Shown here piece after piece: positions 1 through 7,580 of a stretch of 23,035 bases of DNA (positions within the stretch are counted from its first letter, which is position 1; every line of letters begins with the position of its first letter). The notes below the pieces were generated by a model. That model was not told the DNA's origin. It made no database searches and saw only the letters and a program-made list of their open reading frames with translations. The DNA is from Bordetella parapertussis (GTDB lineage Bacteria > Pseudomonadota > Gammaproteobacteria > Burkholderiales > Burkholderiaceae_D), in assembly GCA_945866125.1 (NCBI GenBank), contig CAMBFZ010000031.1, positions 1-23,035 of the forward strand, given 5' to 3'. A program made the position numbers and the translations under genes.

Positions 1-479
1 GTCGGCACTACCCGGGTGGGCTCGCCGCGTTTGTGTCGGCGATGAATGAAAAAGCCCGCGAGTTGGGGATGTTTCATTCTCGTTTTTCAGATTCAACCGG
101 TCTCTCCAGCAGCAATGTCTCGAGTGCCCGCGACCTTGCTAAGCTCGTCGTCGCCGCGCATCAGCATCCACTGATCCGGCAATACTCAACCGACAGCCGG
201 TATGCCGTTGACCCGGGTGGTCCGCAACTGCGTTATCGCAATTCTAATGGCCTGATCGAAAATCCTGACTGGGAAATTGGTTTGCAAAAAACCGGTTACA
301 TCGCTGAGGCAGGTCGTTGTCTGGTTATGCAGGTCAATATCGCCGATCGTCCTGTTGTGATGATTTTTCTTGACGCCAAAAGCAAAGAATCGCGTCTTGC
401 CGACGCCGGCCGTATTCGCAAATGGCTAGAAAATCGTGCGGCATCGACGATGTCTTTACGCACTGCCCAACGTAGCTGA
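1..479 (+). CDS. pbpG: D-alanyl-D-alanine endopeptidase PBP7, C-terminal part (5' truncated by window edge)
   Basis: The frame is open from the first bases of the window, so the true start lies upstream. The visible part reads RHYPGGLAAFV followed by an NEKARELGM-type stretch. That is the region just downstream of the SxN motif in peptidase family S11 (penicillin-binding protein 7 / low-molecular-weight D-Ala-D-Ala peptidases). The third active-site motif, KTG, is present in QKTGYIAEAGRC, so the C-terminal catalytic half is intact. The serine motif SxxK and SxN are outside the window. Family knowledge: these periplasmic enzymes cleave D-Ala-meso-DAP cross-links in peptidoglycan. The protein ends with a short variable tail and TGA. 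No convincing terminator follows. The PBP7 assignment over other S11 peptidases rests on the local sequence pattern only. Confidence 0.88.
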   Translation, partial: RHYPGGLAAFVSAMNEKARELGMFHSRFSDSTGLSSSNVSSARDLAKLVVAAHQHPLIRQYSTDSRYAVDPGGPQLRYRNSNGLIENPDWEIGLQKTGYIAEAGRCLVMQVNIADRPVVMIFLDAKSKESRLADAGRIRKWLENRAASTMSLRTAQRS

Positions 480-570
480 TCCGGCCATCTAAGATGTCTC
501 CGCGGGCCGGAAAAAATGTTTCGGCTCCGGCGCCTAATTGAATTAGCACACGACACAAGACGCGCTTTAG

Positions 571-729
571 TCATACGGGTGAGCTAAGTCGTTTAGCCGC
601 CCTGCATTTGTCTGAGCAATATAAAACCTGATCCCAATTTTTGGCCCAAGACTTACGCCACACCATATCTCGCCCACACACAAGACATGGCTTGCTCGGC
701 AGACTTTGCTTATTGCCCTTGTAGCTCAA
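571..729 (-). CDS. DUF2256 family small zinc-finger-like protein (TTG start)
   Basis: A 52-residue protein with four cysteines as Cys15-x2-Cys18 and Cys38-x3-Cys42, embedded in the DUF2256 pattern CxxCGRxMxWRKxW...NWDxVxYCSxxCR. The arrangement suggests a small treble-clef-like zinc site. The biochemical function is unknown; in proteobacteria the family is often seen near photolyase/cryptochrome genes, but none is visible here. The frame extends upstream to an ATG at 798. I prefer the TTG at 729 because the protein then begins MSYKGNKQSLPSK, as family members do, and because GAGGTGG sits 5 bases before it (735-741). The upstream extension has no family resemblance. Confidence 0.85.
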   Translation of the reverse strand: MSYKGNKQSLPSKPCLVCGRDMVWRKSWAKNWDQVLYCSDKCRAAKRLSSPV

Positions 730-1070
730 AATATCCACCTCATATTCAGCTTTTCTGCAGCGCTTTTTCGTTGCCGATCCAAGCATATTTTGGCACATTC
801 AACCCATTCTATTTTTCCGTATGGCAGTAATGAAAGACACCGCGCATCGCACGGAATAGCAGCGCCTGTCAGCAGGTTTTATGCGATTGATCGACACACA
901 AAAAAAGATATTAATAATTATAAAAATGCGCCCAAATAGCTGATTCGCTCTCAAACAAAAAAACTAATCATAAAATTGATTGCCTAAAATCTCGAATCCG
1001 ATATTCCCAGGTCGGCCCTAGTGTACCTGCCCTATAATAAACATTTCCCTAACCAATTTCATCAGCCAAT
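730..1070. other. Intergenic region between divergent genes, AT-rich
   Basis: This stretch separates the minus-strand DUF2256 gene from the plus-strand adhesin-E-like gene. It becomes strongly AT-rich from about 895 to 985. Besides the -10-like element near 1033 I see no gene, repeat or RNA that I can support. Confidence 0.5.
1033..1038 (+). promoter_or_regulatory. Candidate -10 element (TATAAT) for the adhesin-E-like gene
   Basis: A perfect TATAAT lies 32 bases before the ATG at 1071, which would give a leader of about 25 bases. No good -35 hexamer is found at 16-18 bases spacing, so the promoter may be activator-dependent or the match fortuitous. No clear Shine-Dalgarno precedes the ATG. 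Confidence 0.4.
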
Positions 1071-1460
1071 ATGAAAAAGATACTCCTGCCCCTTCTGCTA
1101 GCTGCTGCAGGGGCCGCCCATGCCGACTGGGCGCGGCTCGACGCACCGTTCAACGATCCCAAGCTTTACACCGACCATGAGTCAATTAAAAAATCGTCTC
1201 CCGGAAGACTACAGGTGTATCACATCGTCGATTATTCGCAGCCAAGACAGAAGGAAGGCAAAGATTTCCTCTCCGAGATGTTCCGCTATGAGTACGACTG
1301 CGACAAGGCAGTTTTCCGGGAGATGGGACACACCTGGCACAAAGCCAATATGGCGGGCGATAAGATGGTCTTCTTCAGCGAAGGCGCCTGGGCCTGGACT
1401 GCACCGGAGAGTGGCAGCGTTGAGGAGGTGCTACTGAAATCTAGCTGCGGCACACACTAA
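1071..1460 (+). CDS. Secreted surface-adhesin protein E-like domain protein
   Basis: 129 residues. An N-terminal signal peptide (MKKILLPLLLAAAGAAHA, cleavage probably after AHA at 18) is followed by one small domain. Its pattern matches the Haemophilus 'surface-adhesin protein E' domain family found in many betaproteobacterial exported proteins: a Trp near the start of the mature part, YTDHESIKK, V-x-H-I-V-D-Y, a paired YEYDC cysteine in the middle and a C-terminal cysteine (KSSCGTH), probably disulfide-linked. No lipobox. It is expected in the periplasm or at the surface. Despite the family name, an adhesin role is not shown by the sequence. It stands alone between the DUF2256 gene and the terminator at 1545. 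Confidence 0.72.
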   Translation: MKKILLPLLLAAAGAAHADWARLDAPFNDPKLYTDHESIKKSSPGRLQVYHIVDYSQPRQKEGKDFLSEMFRYEYDCDKAVFREMGHTWHKANMAGDKMVFFSEGAWAWTAPESGSVEEVLLKSSCGTH

Positions 1461-1519
1461 TTTCCCTAATGGTGTCAGGCCGCAAGCAGGTTTAACAGAT
1501 TCAAAAACGCGCGATACGC

Positions 1520-1535
1520 TGGCGTGCGCACGCCA
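1520..1535. repeat. 16-bp perfect palindrome
   Basis: TGGCGTGCGCACGCCA is its own reverse complement. It lies between the adhesin-E-like gene and the terminator hairpin, about 10 bases before the latter. It could be a protein-binding dyad or simply part of a structured 3' region. There is no loop, so it is not a good RNA hairpin on its own. Confidence 0.5.
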
Positions 1536-1544
1536 CATATGCTG

Positions 1545-1584
1545 AAAAAAAGGCGCCAGCTTTGGCTATATTGGCGTCTTTTTT
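1545..1584. terminator. Probable bidirectional rho-independent terminator
   Basis: A-tract (1545-1551), stem GGCGCCA (1552-1558), 13-base loop, complementary stem TGGCGTC (1572-1578, one G-T pair), T-tract (1579-1584). The A and T tracts on the two flanks let it serve both the plus-strand adhesin-E-like gene and the convergent minus-strand ankyrin gene ending at 1746. Confidence 0.75.
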
Positions 1585-1636
1585 AACCGCCCCCGACAGC
1601 ATGCAAGGCATGGCTATAAACCCCCGATTCAGTACC

Positions 1637-1659
1637 TTGATCGCTGAAGAGGCGATCAA
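1637..1659. repeat. 8-bp inverted repeat, hairpin-capable
   Basis: TTGATCGC (1637-1644), 7-base loop, GCGATCAA (1652-1659). It lies in the 3' flank of the ankyrin gene. There is no T-tract on either side, so it is not called a terminator. It could stabilise the 3' end of the ankyrin transcript. Confidence 0.45.
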
Positions 1660-1745
1660 CATTAGGGAAAACTGGCTGCATGAAATGCACTGGATGCCAG
1701 AATAAATATCGAGAGAACCGCAATCCTATTTGTGTCGTTGTCAGC

Positions 1746-4700
1746 TCAAGATGAAGCACATTTTTCGAGCAAGACCACAATCGCATCAAACTGTTCGCTC
1801 TTGGCGATCTCGAGTGCATTCATTCCTTTGGCATTGACCACTTTCAGTTGCAAAGAAGCCGATTTCAATTGCAGTAACAGTTCAACAATGTCTGTATGAC
1901 CGTTCCGAACCGCGTAAATCAGCGCATTTGATTGATATTGACTAACTATAGTGGCTTGCGTGTCGGCGGACTCCGTCGCTAACAACATCCGGGCAATGTC
2001 TGTGCGACCGTTACCTGCCGCGAACATTAGCGCATTCTTCTGATCTTTATTCACCGCAGTGGCTTGCGCTTCGGCGGACGCATGGGCCAACAATAATTTG
2101 ACAATATCCGTATAACCTTTCTCTGTCGCTATCATTAGTGCATTCGACTGAAAATCTTTGTTAACCAAAGTGGATTGCGCAGCGGCTGAGTCCATGGCCA
2201 ACAATAGTTCGACAATGTCCGCATGACCGTTTTTTGCCGCAATCATCAGCGCATTATTGTTCTGGAGATTGACAGCAGTGGCTTGTACTTCAGCAGAATC
2301 ATGTGCCAGCAACAGTTTGACAATATCCGCACGACCGTTCTCTGAAGCAAACATCAGCGCATTCCATTTAACTTCATCGACCGCAGTGGCTTGTACTTCG
2401 GCGGATTCATGGGCCAACAATAGTTCGACAATGTCCGCATAACCGTTGTCTACCGCAAGTATCAGCGCATTCCATTTAACTCTATCGACCGCAGTGACTT
2501 GCGCGTCGGCTGAGTCCATGGCCAGAAATAGTTCGACAATATCCGCATGACCGTACTTTGCCGCAAACATCAGCGCGTTCCATTGATCTTTATCGACCGC
2601 ATTGGCTTGTGCTTCGGCGGACTCATGGGTCAGCAACAGTTTAACAATATCCGCACGACCGTTCTCTGAAGCAAGCATCAGCGCATTCCATTGATCTTTA
2701 TTGACCGCAGTGGCTTGTGCTTCAGCAGAATTATGTGTCAACAACAGCTTGGCAATCTCCGCACGACCGTTATTTACCGCATACATCAGCGCATTCCATT
2801 GATCTTTATTGACCGCAGTGGCTTGCGCTTCGGCGGACTCATGCGCAAGCAGCAGATCGACAATATTGGCATGACCTTTTTCTGCCGCACATATTAGCGG
2901 CGTAAGTCCCTCTGCTGTTGCCGTGAGCGCGAGTTTTTCACCGATCGGCAATTGAAGAAGTCGCCCGATAATTTCGGGCCGGTTGTTGTTTGCTGCCACG
3001 ATCATTAAGCTCTGTCCTGCTGCCATTCGCTTGTCCAGCAGCTTCGATACTTTCGCGGTTTCCTGCTTGTTTTTCCACTCGTTTTCCGTCAATGCGTCGA
3101 GATAGTCGAGTGCCTCGTCAGCACCCAAGGTTTCGAGGTCAATCTTGACTTTGACGAGATTTTGTTCAACCAGCAGCGCTTGCAAACCAGCAAAGCTGGT
3201 TGGATGATTGTTGAAATAGTTTGTCAGCACCGATGTTCCTGCTTCCTGACGCGGGTCCTTAACGGCGGTAAAAAAGACACGCAGCGCCTTGATGATTTCC
3301 GTGTCGATCAGATCAAGCCCGCCCATGACGGTGTCGAGTACGGCTACTATTTCTTTTTCTGACCACGTTGGCTTCTTCCCAAACTGTTGGACCACGGCCG
3401 TGGCTTGTCCGGCGAGGATCGCCCGGCTCAGCGCAGTATGTGTGTGATGTGGTGCGACCTTGCCTTGACGGTCTGGCGTAGCATGCACTTTGGCTGTTTT
3501 GTGTTTCACCGACGGACTGTCTGCCTGCTTTTGGGTTTGCTGCGGCTTCTCTTTGCTGATCGGTTTGGCTGCAGGTTTGGACGACGGCAGCGCCTTCGCC
3601 TTGATACTGACTGACGGTGAATTGTGAGCCGACTCAAGCGGTATCGGTTTGGCCGTTTTTTTTGCATTCTGCCATTCCGGTTTGCTACTCAGCTTAACGG
3701 AAGCCGTTGAGTTGAGCTTGCTGGGCAGCTTGGTGAACACCGGCGGCGCTGGCTGGATCAGGGTAAGGCCCGGAATGGCTTTGGTTGGCGCGCCGCTGGC
3801 TAGTGAAGTGGTCGTCATGGTCGGTGTGGCCGATTTGGCCGGTTTGGCCGGTTTGGCAATGGCGACAATGGCGACATGCAGCGCCATCGGCAGCGGGATC
3901 ACCACATCGTCGATGGCGCCGAGCCGCTTGTTTTCGTTGGTGATGTGCTTGAGTGTGATGCGTCCGGTCCTGCCGATTGACGCTGGCATCAGACGCACCA
4001 GTGCAGCCTGCGCCACGCCCTCGTCTTCGATCACGCCCAGCTGTAGTAAGTCCCTCAATGCCGGTAACACCACCTTCTTGGATTTATCCTGCCATGCCCT
4101 TGCTCGGGTCTGTTTAATCTGGTCCAGCAGGTCATGAACCAAGACTTTCATCGCCGGCGTCACTAGCACCAGATTGCGCTGCCACAAATAGGCGAGACCG
4201 GCCAGTAAGCCACTGATCGCATGCGCTTTGCTGAACGCACGCGCCTCGTAAACGAGCACGCCGGCTATCAGGCGAGTTCCGGCACTGATGAGCTCAGCTT
4301 GATCGATTGCGCTGTTATTGTTGCTGGTGCTGGTTGCTGTTGTCGTAGCGGCGGTGGTGCTGGCAATGACGCTACGCTGTTGCAGTCGCTTATCGCAAAT
4401 TTTGACGAAGCTAATTAAATTCGACAGCGCCTGACTGTCCGGATAAGCTTCCTTGAACATGTCGCCATTGATACAGGAAATCATATTTTCACAGGCTAGA
4501 TCAAACATCGTCAGCACCGTCTGAAACACCGGTTGCTGGTTGACCTCGTCCTCAGCTAGCCCGCGCAGAAAATTACTGAAATTCGCCAGCGGCCGACAGT
4601 CCCATTCTTTGCCGATCAGCTCATACTCTGACAGGCCAGCGATAGCTTTTACTAGTTGATCGAGCGCGGGTAACAGCAGCGGATCATGTACCGCTAATAC

Positions 4701-5804
4701 TCTTTGATTGATGGCATCTTTGACGGCATTGCAAACATTTAATAGCGAGACGGTATCGACAGGTTTTGCGAGCAGGCGATTAAGTACCGCGGGTGAACAG
4801 AGGTTCAGGATGCTACTTTGCAGACGCTCACCATTCGTGGGCTCGTGTCCGGCCGTTCCTTCATTGGCGGTTTTGACTTTTTTCTCAGCACCCGATTCCA
4901 AGTCCTGAAGGCTGGCTGCTTCCGATCCCAGCAGGTCGATCTTTGTAAAGTTGATGATCGTGCTCAGCTGCACGGCACACCGCCCGAGATTGTGATCCGT
5001 CAGTAGTTGGTAGCACTGGTCTCCCGCAGTCCACTCCTCGAGCAGCACCAGCGATTTTTCGAAGCAACGATTGATGGGATCAGTGGCCGTGAGTAGCTCA
5101 GCCTTCAGCCCGCGGCTGACCCAGTTCAGGATGTCGAGCAATTCGCCATTGGCTTGAACAGCGTCGGGCAAGCCCTGCGCCATCGCACTAGTCAGCAGGG
5201 CTTCAGTCAGGCTCTGTAATGCGGATACAGTGATCTTTTCGGTTTCAAACAGCAGACCACTCGTGCTTGGGGTGCAGACCGCCAGACCCTGGCAAATTAT
5301 CTGAATTTGCACGTTCGTGAAGGATTGCGGATCAAGGCGGGTTGATGGACCCGAAGCGGCAAAGGCTGTATGGAAATGACTGATAAGACGGGATAAGCTG
5401 TTCTTGCACTGCGCCAGCTCAGGTGCGTTTGGGTAATAGCGCAGTAAATTTTTGATGTCATTTTCATTTTTTTTGAGGGTAGCAAACACAGCGACAATAG
5501 CGCCAAGCTGCTGGCCTAGTGGGGGCTTAATACCGTCAATATGGCCGCGTAGTGCGCGTAGCGGTTGTGCATAGTGTTCCGGTAAGCCCGCGATTTCGTC
5601 TGACTCGGTTCGCCACATGTCCGACTCTTCGTAGCCCGCTTCGGGCGAGCGCGCTTGTTTGTTATGCAGACGGGGGCTGTTGCCGTTGGAGTGTCCGTTG
5701 GGCGGACTATGCTGACTCCCTTGCCCGCCGTGATGTGCAAAGGTGTGGGTTGGGGTGAAGCTGTGCGGGCTTGAACTGGATTGGGAAGAGGGCCGGAAGC
5801 TCAT
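1746..5804 (-). CDS. Large ankyrin-repeat protein with N-terminal helical region
   Basis: 1352 residues, no signal peptide and no membrane segment. Rough architecture: residues 1-60 are Ser/His/Pro/Gly/Asn-rich and probably disordered; 70-650 look all-helical with recurring patterns such as PLANFSNFLRGLAE and QALSNLISFVK; 655-785 are a Lys/Pro/Ser/Thr-rich basic linker (AKPAKPAK); 790-930 are again helical; 930-1352 hold about 12 ankyrin units. The units are 36 residues rather than the usual 33, with the core WNALMxAxxNGRADIVKLLL and a tail like AHESAEAQATAV. Ankyrin arrays bind partner proteins; the partner is unknown. The Ser-rich N-terminus without Sec signal, long helical solenoid and eukaryotic-like repeats resemble type III effectors (inference). 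The ATG at 5804 has a weak ribosome site (GTGAG, 5 bases upstream) lying within an inverted repeat. The two following genes on this strand also encode repeat proteins. Confidence 0.85.
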   Translation of the reverse strand: MSFRPSSQSSSSPHSFTPTHTFAHHGGQGSQHSPPNGHSNGNSPRLHNKQARSPEAGYEESDMWRTESDEIAGLPEHYAQPLRALRGHIDGIKPPLGQQLGAIVAVFATLKKNENDIKNLLRYYPNAPELAQCKNSLSRLISHFHTAFAASGPSTRLDPQSFTNVQIQIICQGLAVCTPSTSGLLFETEKITVSALQSLTEALLTSAMAQGLPDAVQANGELLDILNWVSRGLKAELLTATDPINRCFEKSLVLLEEWTAGDQCYQLLTDHNLGRCAVQLSTIINFTKIDLLGSEAASLQDLESGAEKKVKTANEGTAGHEPTNGERLQSSILNLCSPAVLNRLLAKPVDTVSLLNVCNAVKDAINQRVLAVHDPLLLPALDQLVKAIAGLSEYELIGKEWDCRPLANFSNFLRGLAEDEVNQQPVFQTVLTMFDLACENMISCINGDMFKEAYPDSQALSNLISFVKICDKRLQQRSVIASTTAATTTATSTSNNNSAIDQAELISAGTRLIAGVLVYEARAFSKAHAISGLLAGLAYLWQRNLVLVTPAMKVLVHDLLDQIKQTRARAWQDKSKKVVLPALRDLLQLGVIEDEGVAQAALVRLMPASIGRTGRITLKHITNENKRLGAIDDVVIPLPMALHVAIVAIAKPAKPAKSATPTMTTTSLASGAPTKAIPGLTLIQPAPPVFTKLPSKLNSTASVKLSSKPEWQNAKKTAKPIPLESAHNSPSVSIKAKALPSSKPAAKPISKEKPQQTQKQADSPSVKHKTAKVHATPDRQGKVAPHHTHTALSRAILAGQATAVVQQFGKKPTWSEKEIVAVLDTVMGGLDLIDTEIIKALRVFFTAVKDPRQEAGTSVLTNYFNNHPTSFAGLQALLVEQNLVKVKIDLETLGADEALDYLDALTENEWKNKQETAKVSKLLDKRMAAGQSLMIVAANNNRPEIIGRLLQLPIGEKLALTATAEGLTPLICAAEKGHANIVDLLLAHESAEAQATAVNKDQWNALMYAVNNGRAEIAKLLLTHNSAEAQATAVNKDQWNALMLASENGRADIVKLLLTHESAEAQANAVDKDQWNALMFAAKYGHADIVELFLAMDSADAQVTAVDRVKWNALILAVDNGYADIVELLLAHESAEVQATAVDEVKWNALMFASENGRADIVKLLLAHDSAEVQATAVNLQNNNALMIAAKNGHADIVELLLAMDSAAAQSTLVNKDFQSNALMIATEKGYTDIVKLLLAHASAEAQATAVNKDQKNALMFAAGNGRTDIARMLLATESADTQATIVSQYQSNALIYAVRNGHTDIVELLLQLKSASLQLKVVNAKGMNALEIAKSEQFDAIVVLLEKCASS
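1749..2923 (-). repeat. Tandem 108-bp coding repeats (ankyrin units)
   Basis: A landmark of the gaccgcagtgg type recurs at 2052, 2163, 2271, 2379, 2487, 2595, 2703 and 2811. The spacing is exactly 108 bases except for one 111-base step (one extra residue in that unit, NKDFQSNAL). Flanking units at both ends are more diverged. Near-identity between adjacent units at the DNA level points to expansion by tandem duplication or gene conversion within the array. Confidence 0.9.
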
Positions 5805-5809
5805 GATTA

Positions 5810-5846
5810 CTCACTGCCTTTACAAAAAGGGAATGAGTGCAGTGAG
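5810..5846 (-). promoter_or_regulatory. Inverted repeat covering the ankyrin gene's ribosome binding region
   Basis: CTCACTGC (5810-5817) and GCAGTGAG (5839-5846) are perfect 8-bp complements separated by 21 bases. On the minus-strand transcript the downstream arm ends 5 bases before the ATG at 5804, where the Shine-Dalgarno should be. Folding would hide the ribosome site. As DNA, it could instead be a two-half-site operator. Function is inferred. Confidence 0.5.
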
Positions 5847-6027
5847 GTATTCAATGGTTCCGGTTGTCGCGCATCAATTGGTCAAGCATTACCGGCGGTG
5901 AAGCGCTTGTTAGCGTACTGCTTTGTGTCGGGGCAAAACCTGGGTCGTGGTATTCGGTCGAGATCATCGTTCTTACAGGCCCTGCCGGGGCTGCACCACT
6001 CGACTATCTAGTGCTGGCTGAATCTGT

Positions 6028-7317
6028 TCAATAGTTTTCGTCTCCGCTCATTGCACTCATTGTAATGAGTGCGTCTTTCAAAGCGGCTTGCATCATCTGA
6101 TCCGTTATCAGGTCCATGACTTCTCTTGGGTACATCAAATTATATTCTTCGGGCTTTGCTCCCAGGTTTTGGTCGCGTCCTAACACTGAATTGATGATCT
6201 CAAGTGTGAAGTTCGCACCTTTTTTTGTCTTTTCTATTTCCCGGTTTTTTTCCAGTTCAGCTGGTATTTTTTCAAAAAAAACATCACGACTATCGTCTTC
6301 TACTGGATCGCGCATGAAGATATTTTTTATTTTAGTGTTGAGTTTCACAGCGTCGAGGATTGCGTTCATACCGATAGTAGAAATTTCGCAATTTTCCATT
6401 TTAAGTACCTCGATATTTTTGTTTGTCTTGATCATCTTGCCCAGCGCTGCTTCGCATTTGGCATCAAACGTATTTAAGGAAATATCTAGATAATCGAGAT
6501 CCGTATATGACATGAGCGCTAAAATTATTTTTTCCAGACCCTCAAAAGGAATTTTGCAATCAGCGATATCAAGTTCCTTGAGATTTTTTTTTATGCTTAA
6601 CAGCTCAACTAATGCTTCTGCGGTGTCAGAGTCGAAAGAATTACAGGAAACATCGAGCTTGATCAGGCTGGTATTCGTAGGTAGTGCCTTGAATATTGCT
6701 GTTATGCCTTTGCCGGGAATGACGTCGTATCTGAGTGTGATGGACTGCAGATGCTTATTTTCACGCAATATATCAGCGATAACTATCACACTCTTATCGT
6801 CGATGCGGCACTCGTCTAGGATCAAGCGGCTAATATCTGCGTTCTTTTTTAATGTATCGGCCAGATCTCTTAGGTCTTGATAGCTGAGCTCGTCTCCCTC
6901 TAGATCTAATGTATTTAAACCAACTGGCGAAGTGGCAATCCAGGCGAATACTTCCTGGTGGCTGAGATCCAAATGAAAAGGCATGTGGAATGCCCCCACG
7001 TCGAGGGATGACTGAAGATCCACGCTCCACCAACTTGGTTTGGCTTCTGCGTAACGCGTCTGTGACGAGGGCAGAGCTCGAATTTCAGGTTCGGATGCTG
7101 CCATATTTTCTTCGTCGCTCATGCTTTGTTCTGAAAGAACTGCATTGTCGTCGGTCCAATGCAGCTTTATGAGCGCTTCTTGTCGCGGGGTGGTCGTTGT
7201 TCTAAAGTTTGGTGCGTACGCAGTTGGCGTTGTTGACTGAAGTTTGTTTCGTGAAGCAATGCGCGTGAAGGCGCTCGGCGTAGTCGACGATGTAGCGGCA
7301 TTCAACGTGCGTTTCAT
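6028..7317 (-). CDS. Leucine-rich-repeat protein, ribonuclease-inhibitor type
   Basis: 429 residues from the ATG at 7317. The frame extends to a GTG at 7383, but that has no ribosome site, whereas GGAG lies 8 bases before 7317. Residues 1-60 are Ser/Thr/Ala-rich (MKRTLNAATSSTTPSAFT) with no hydrophobic signal. About residues 135-360 form seven to eight LRR units of about 28 residues with the pattern LxxLDLxxNxx and LxxxLxxNxxL (for example LIKLDVSCNSF, LDYLDISLNTF, KELDIADCKI), typical of the RI-like class that forms a horseshoe for protein binding. The C-terminal 70 residues are charged and helical. The gene is visibly more A/T-rich than its flanks, consistent with transfer. It lies between the MORN and ankyrin genes, with gaps of about 220-260 bases. 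No catalytic domain is seen. Confidence 0.85.
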   Translation of the reverse strand: MKRTLNAATSSTTPSAFTRIASRNKLQSTTPTAYAPNFRTTTTPRQEALIKLHWTDDNAVLSEQSMSDEENMAASEPEIRALPSSQTRYAEAKPSWWSVDLQSSLDVGAFHMPFHLDLSHQEVFAWIATSPVGLNTLDLEGDELSYQDLRDLADTLKKNADISRLILDECRIDDKSVIVIADILRENKHLQSITLRYDVIPGKGITAIFKALPTNTSLIKLDVSCNSFDSDTAEALVELLSIKKNLKELDIADCKIPFEGLEKIILALMSYTDLDYLDISLNTFDAKCEAALGKMIKTNKNIEVLKMENCEISTIGMNAILDAVKLNTKIKNIFMRDPVEDDSRDVFFEKIPAELEKNREIEKTKKGANFTLEIINSVLGRDQNLGAKPEEYNLMYPREVMDLITDQMMQAALKDALITMSAMSGDENY

Positions 7318-7508
7318 GAAATGGTCTCCGTAAAAAGATGACCATCGGTCACCCTTAACGGCGATTGGTTCCGCACTGTTCACTGGTAAGACAAGGATGT
7401 CGATACGCTTGCCAAGTAAAGCTGCAGAGGCACTGTGCGGAGAAAGGAATTTTGGGCAGATACCGAACGTAATCCACCAAGCAAATTAACCATTAATACC
7501 TAAGCGCG

Positions 7509-7527
7509 AAAAACTGCACGGTGCAGT
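7509..7527 (-). terminator. Candidate terminator of the MORN-repeat gene
   Basis: Read on the minus strand, ACTGCA-CCG-TGCAGT is a 6-bp hairpin followed by TTTT, starting about 54 bases after the MORN gene's stop. The stem is short. The same bases form a 15-base dyad (7513-7527) that could alternatively be an operator for the LRR gene downstream. Confidence 0.45.
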
Positions 7528-7580
7528 AGCGAGGCTATTGCGATCAGACTCCTTGGCGTTCAAATCGATCAGGTACTTGC

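Noticed and set aside
481..510. CCGGCC ... GGCCGG inverted repeat as terminator of pbpG
   Set aside because: The loop is 18 bases and the following run is A, not T, on the plus strand, so it does not fit a terminator.
2052..2821. Regular 108-base repeats as a possible CRISPR or satellite
   Set aside because: The repeats are in frame, have no spacers, and encode ankyrin units.
3649..4137. Plus-strand open frame of 162 codons antisense to the ankyrin gene
   Set aside because: It lies wholly inside a well-supported gene, covers the linker and adjacent helical region, and has no ribosome site or recognisable motif.
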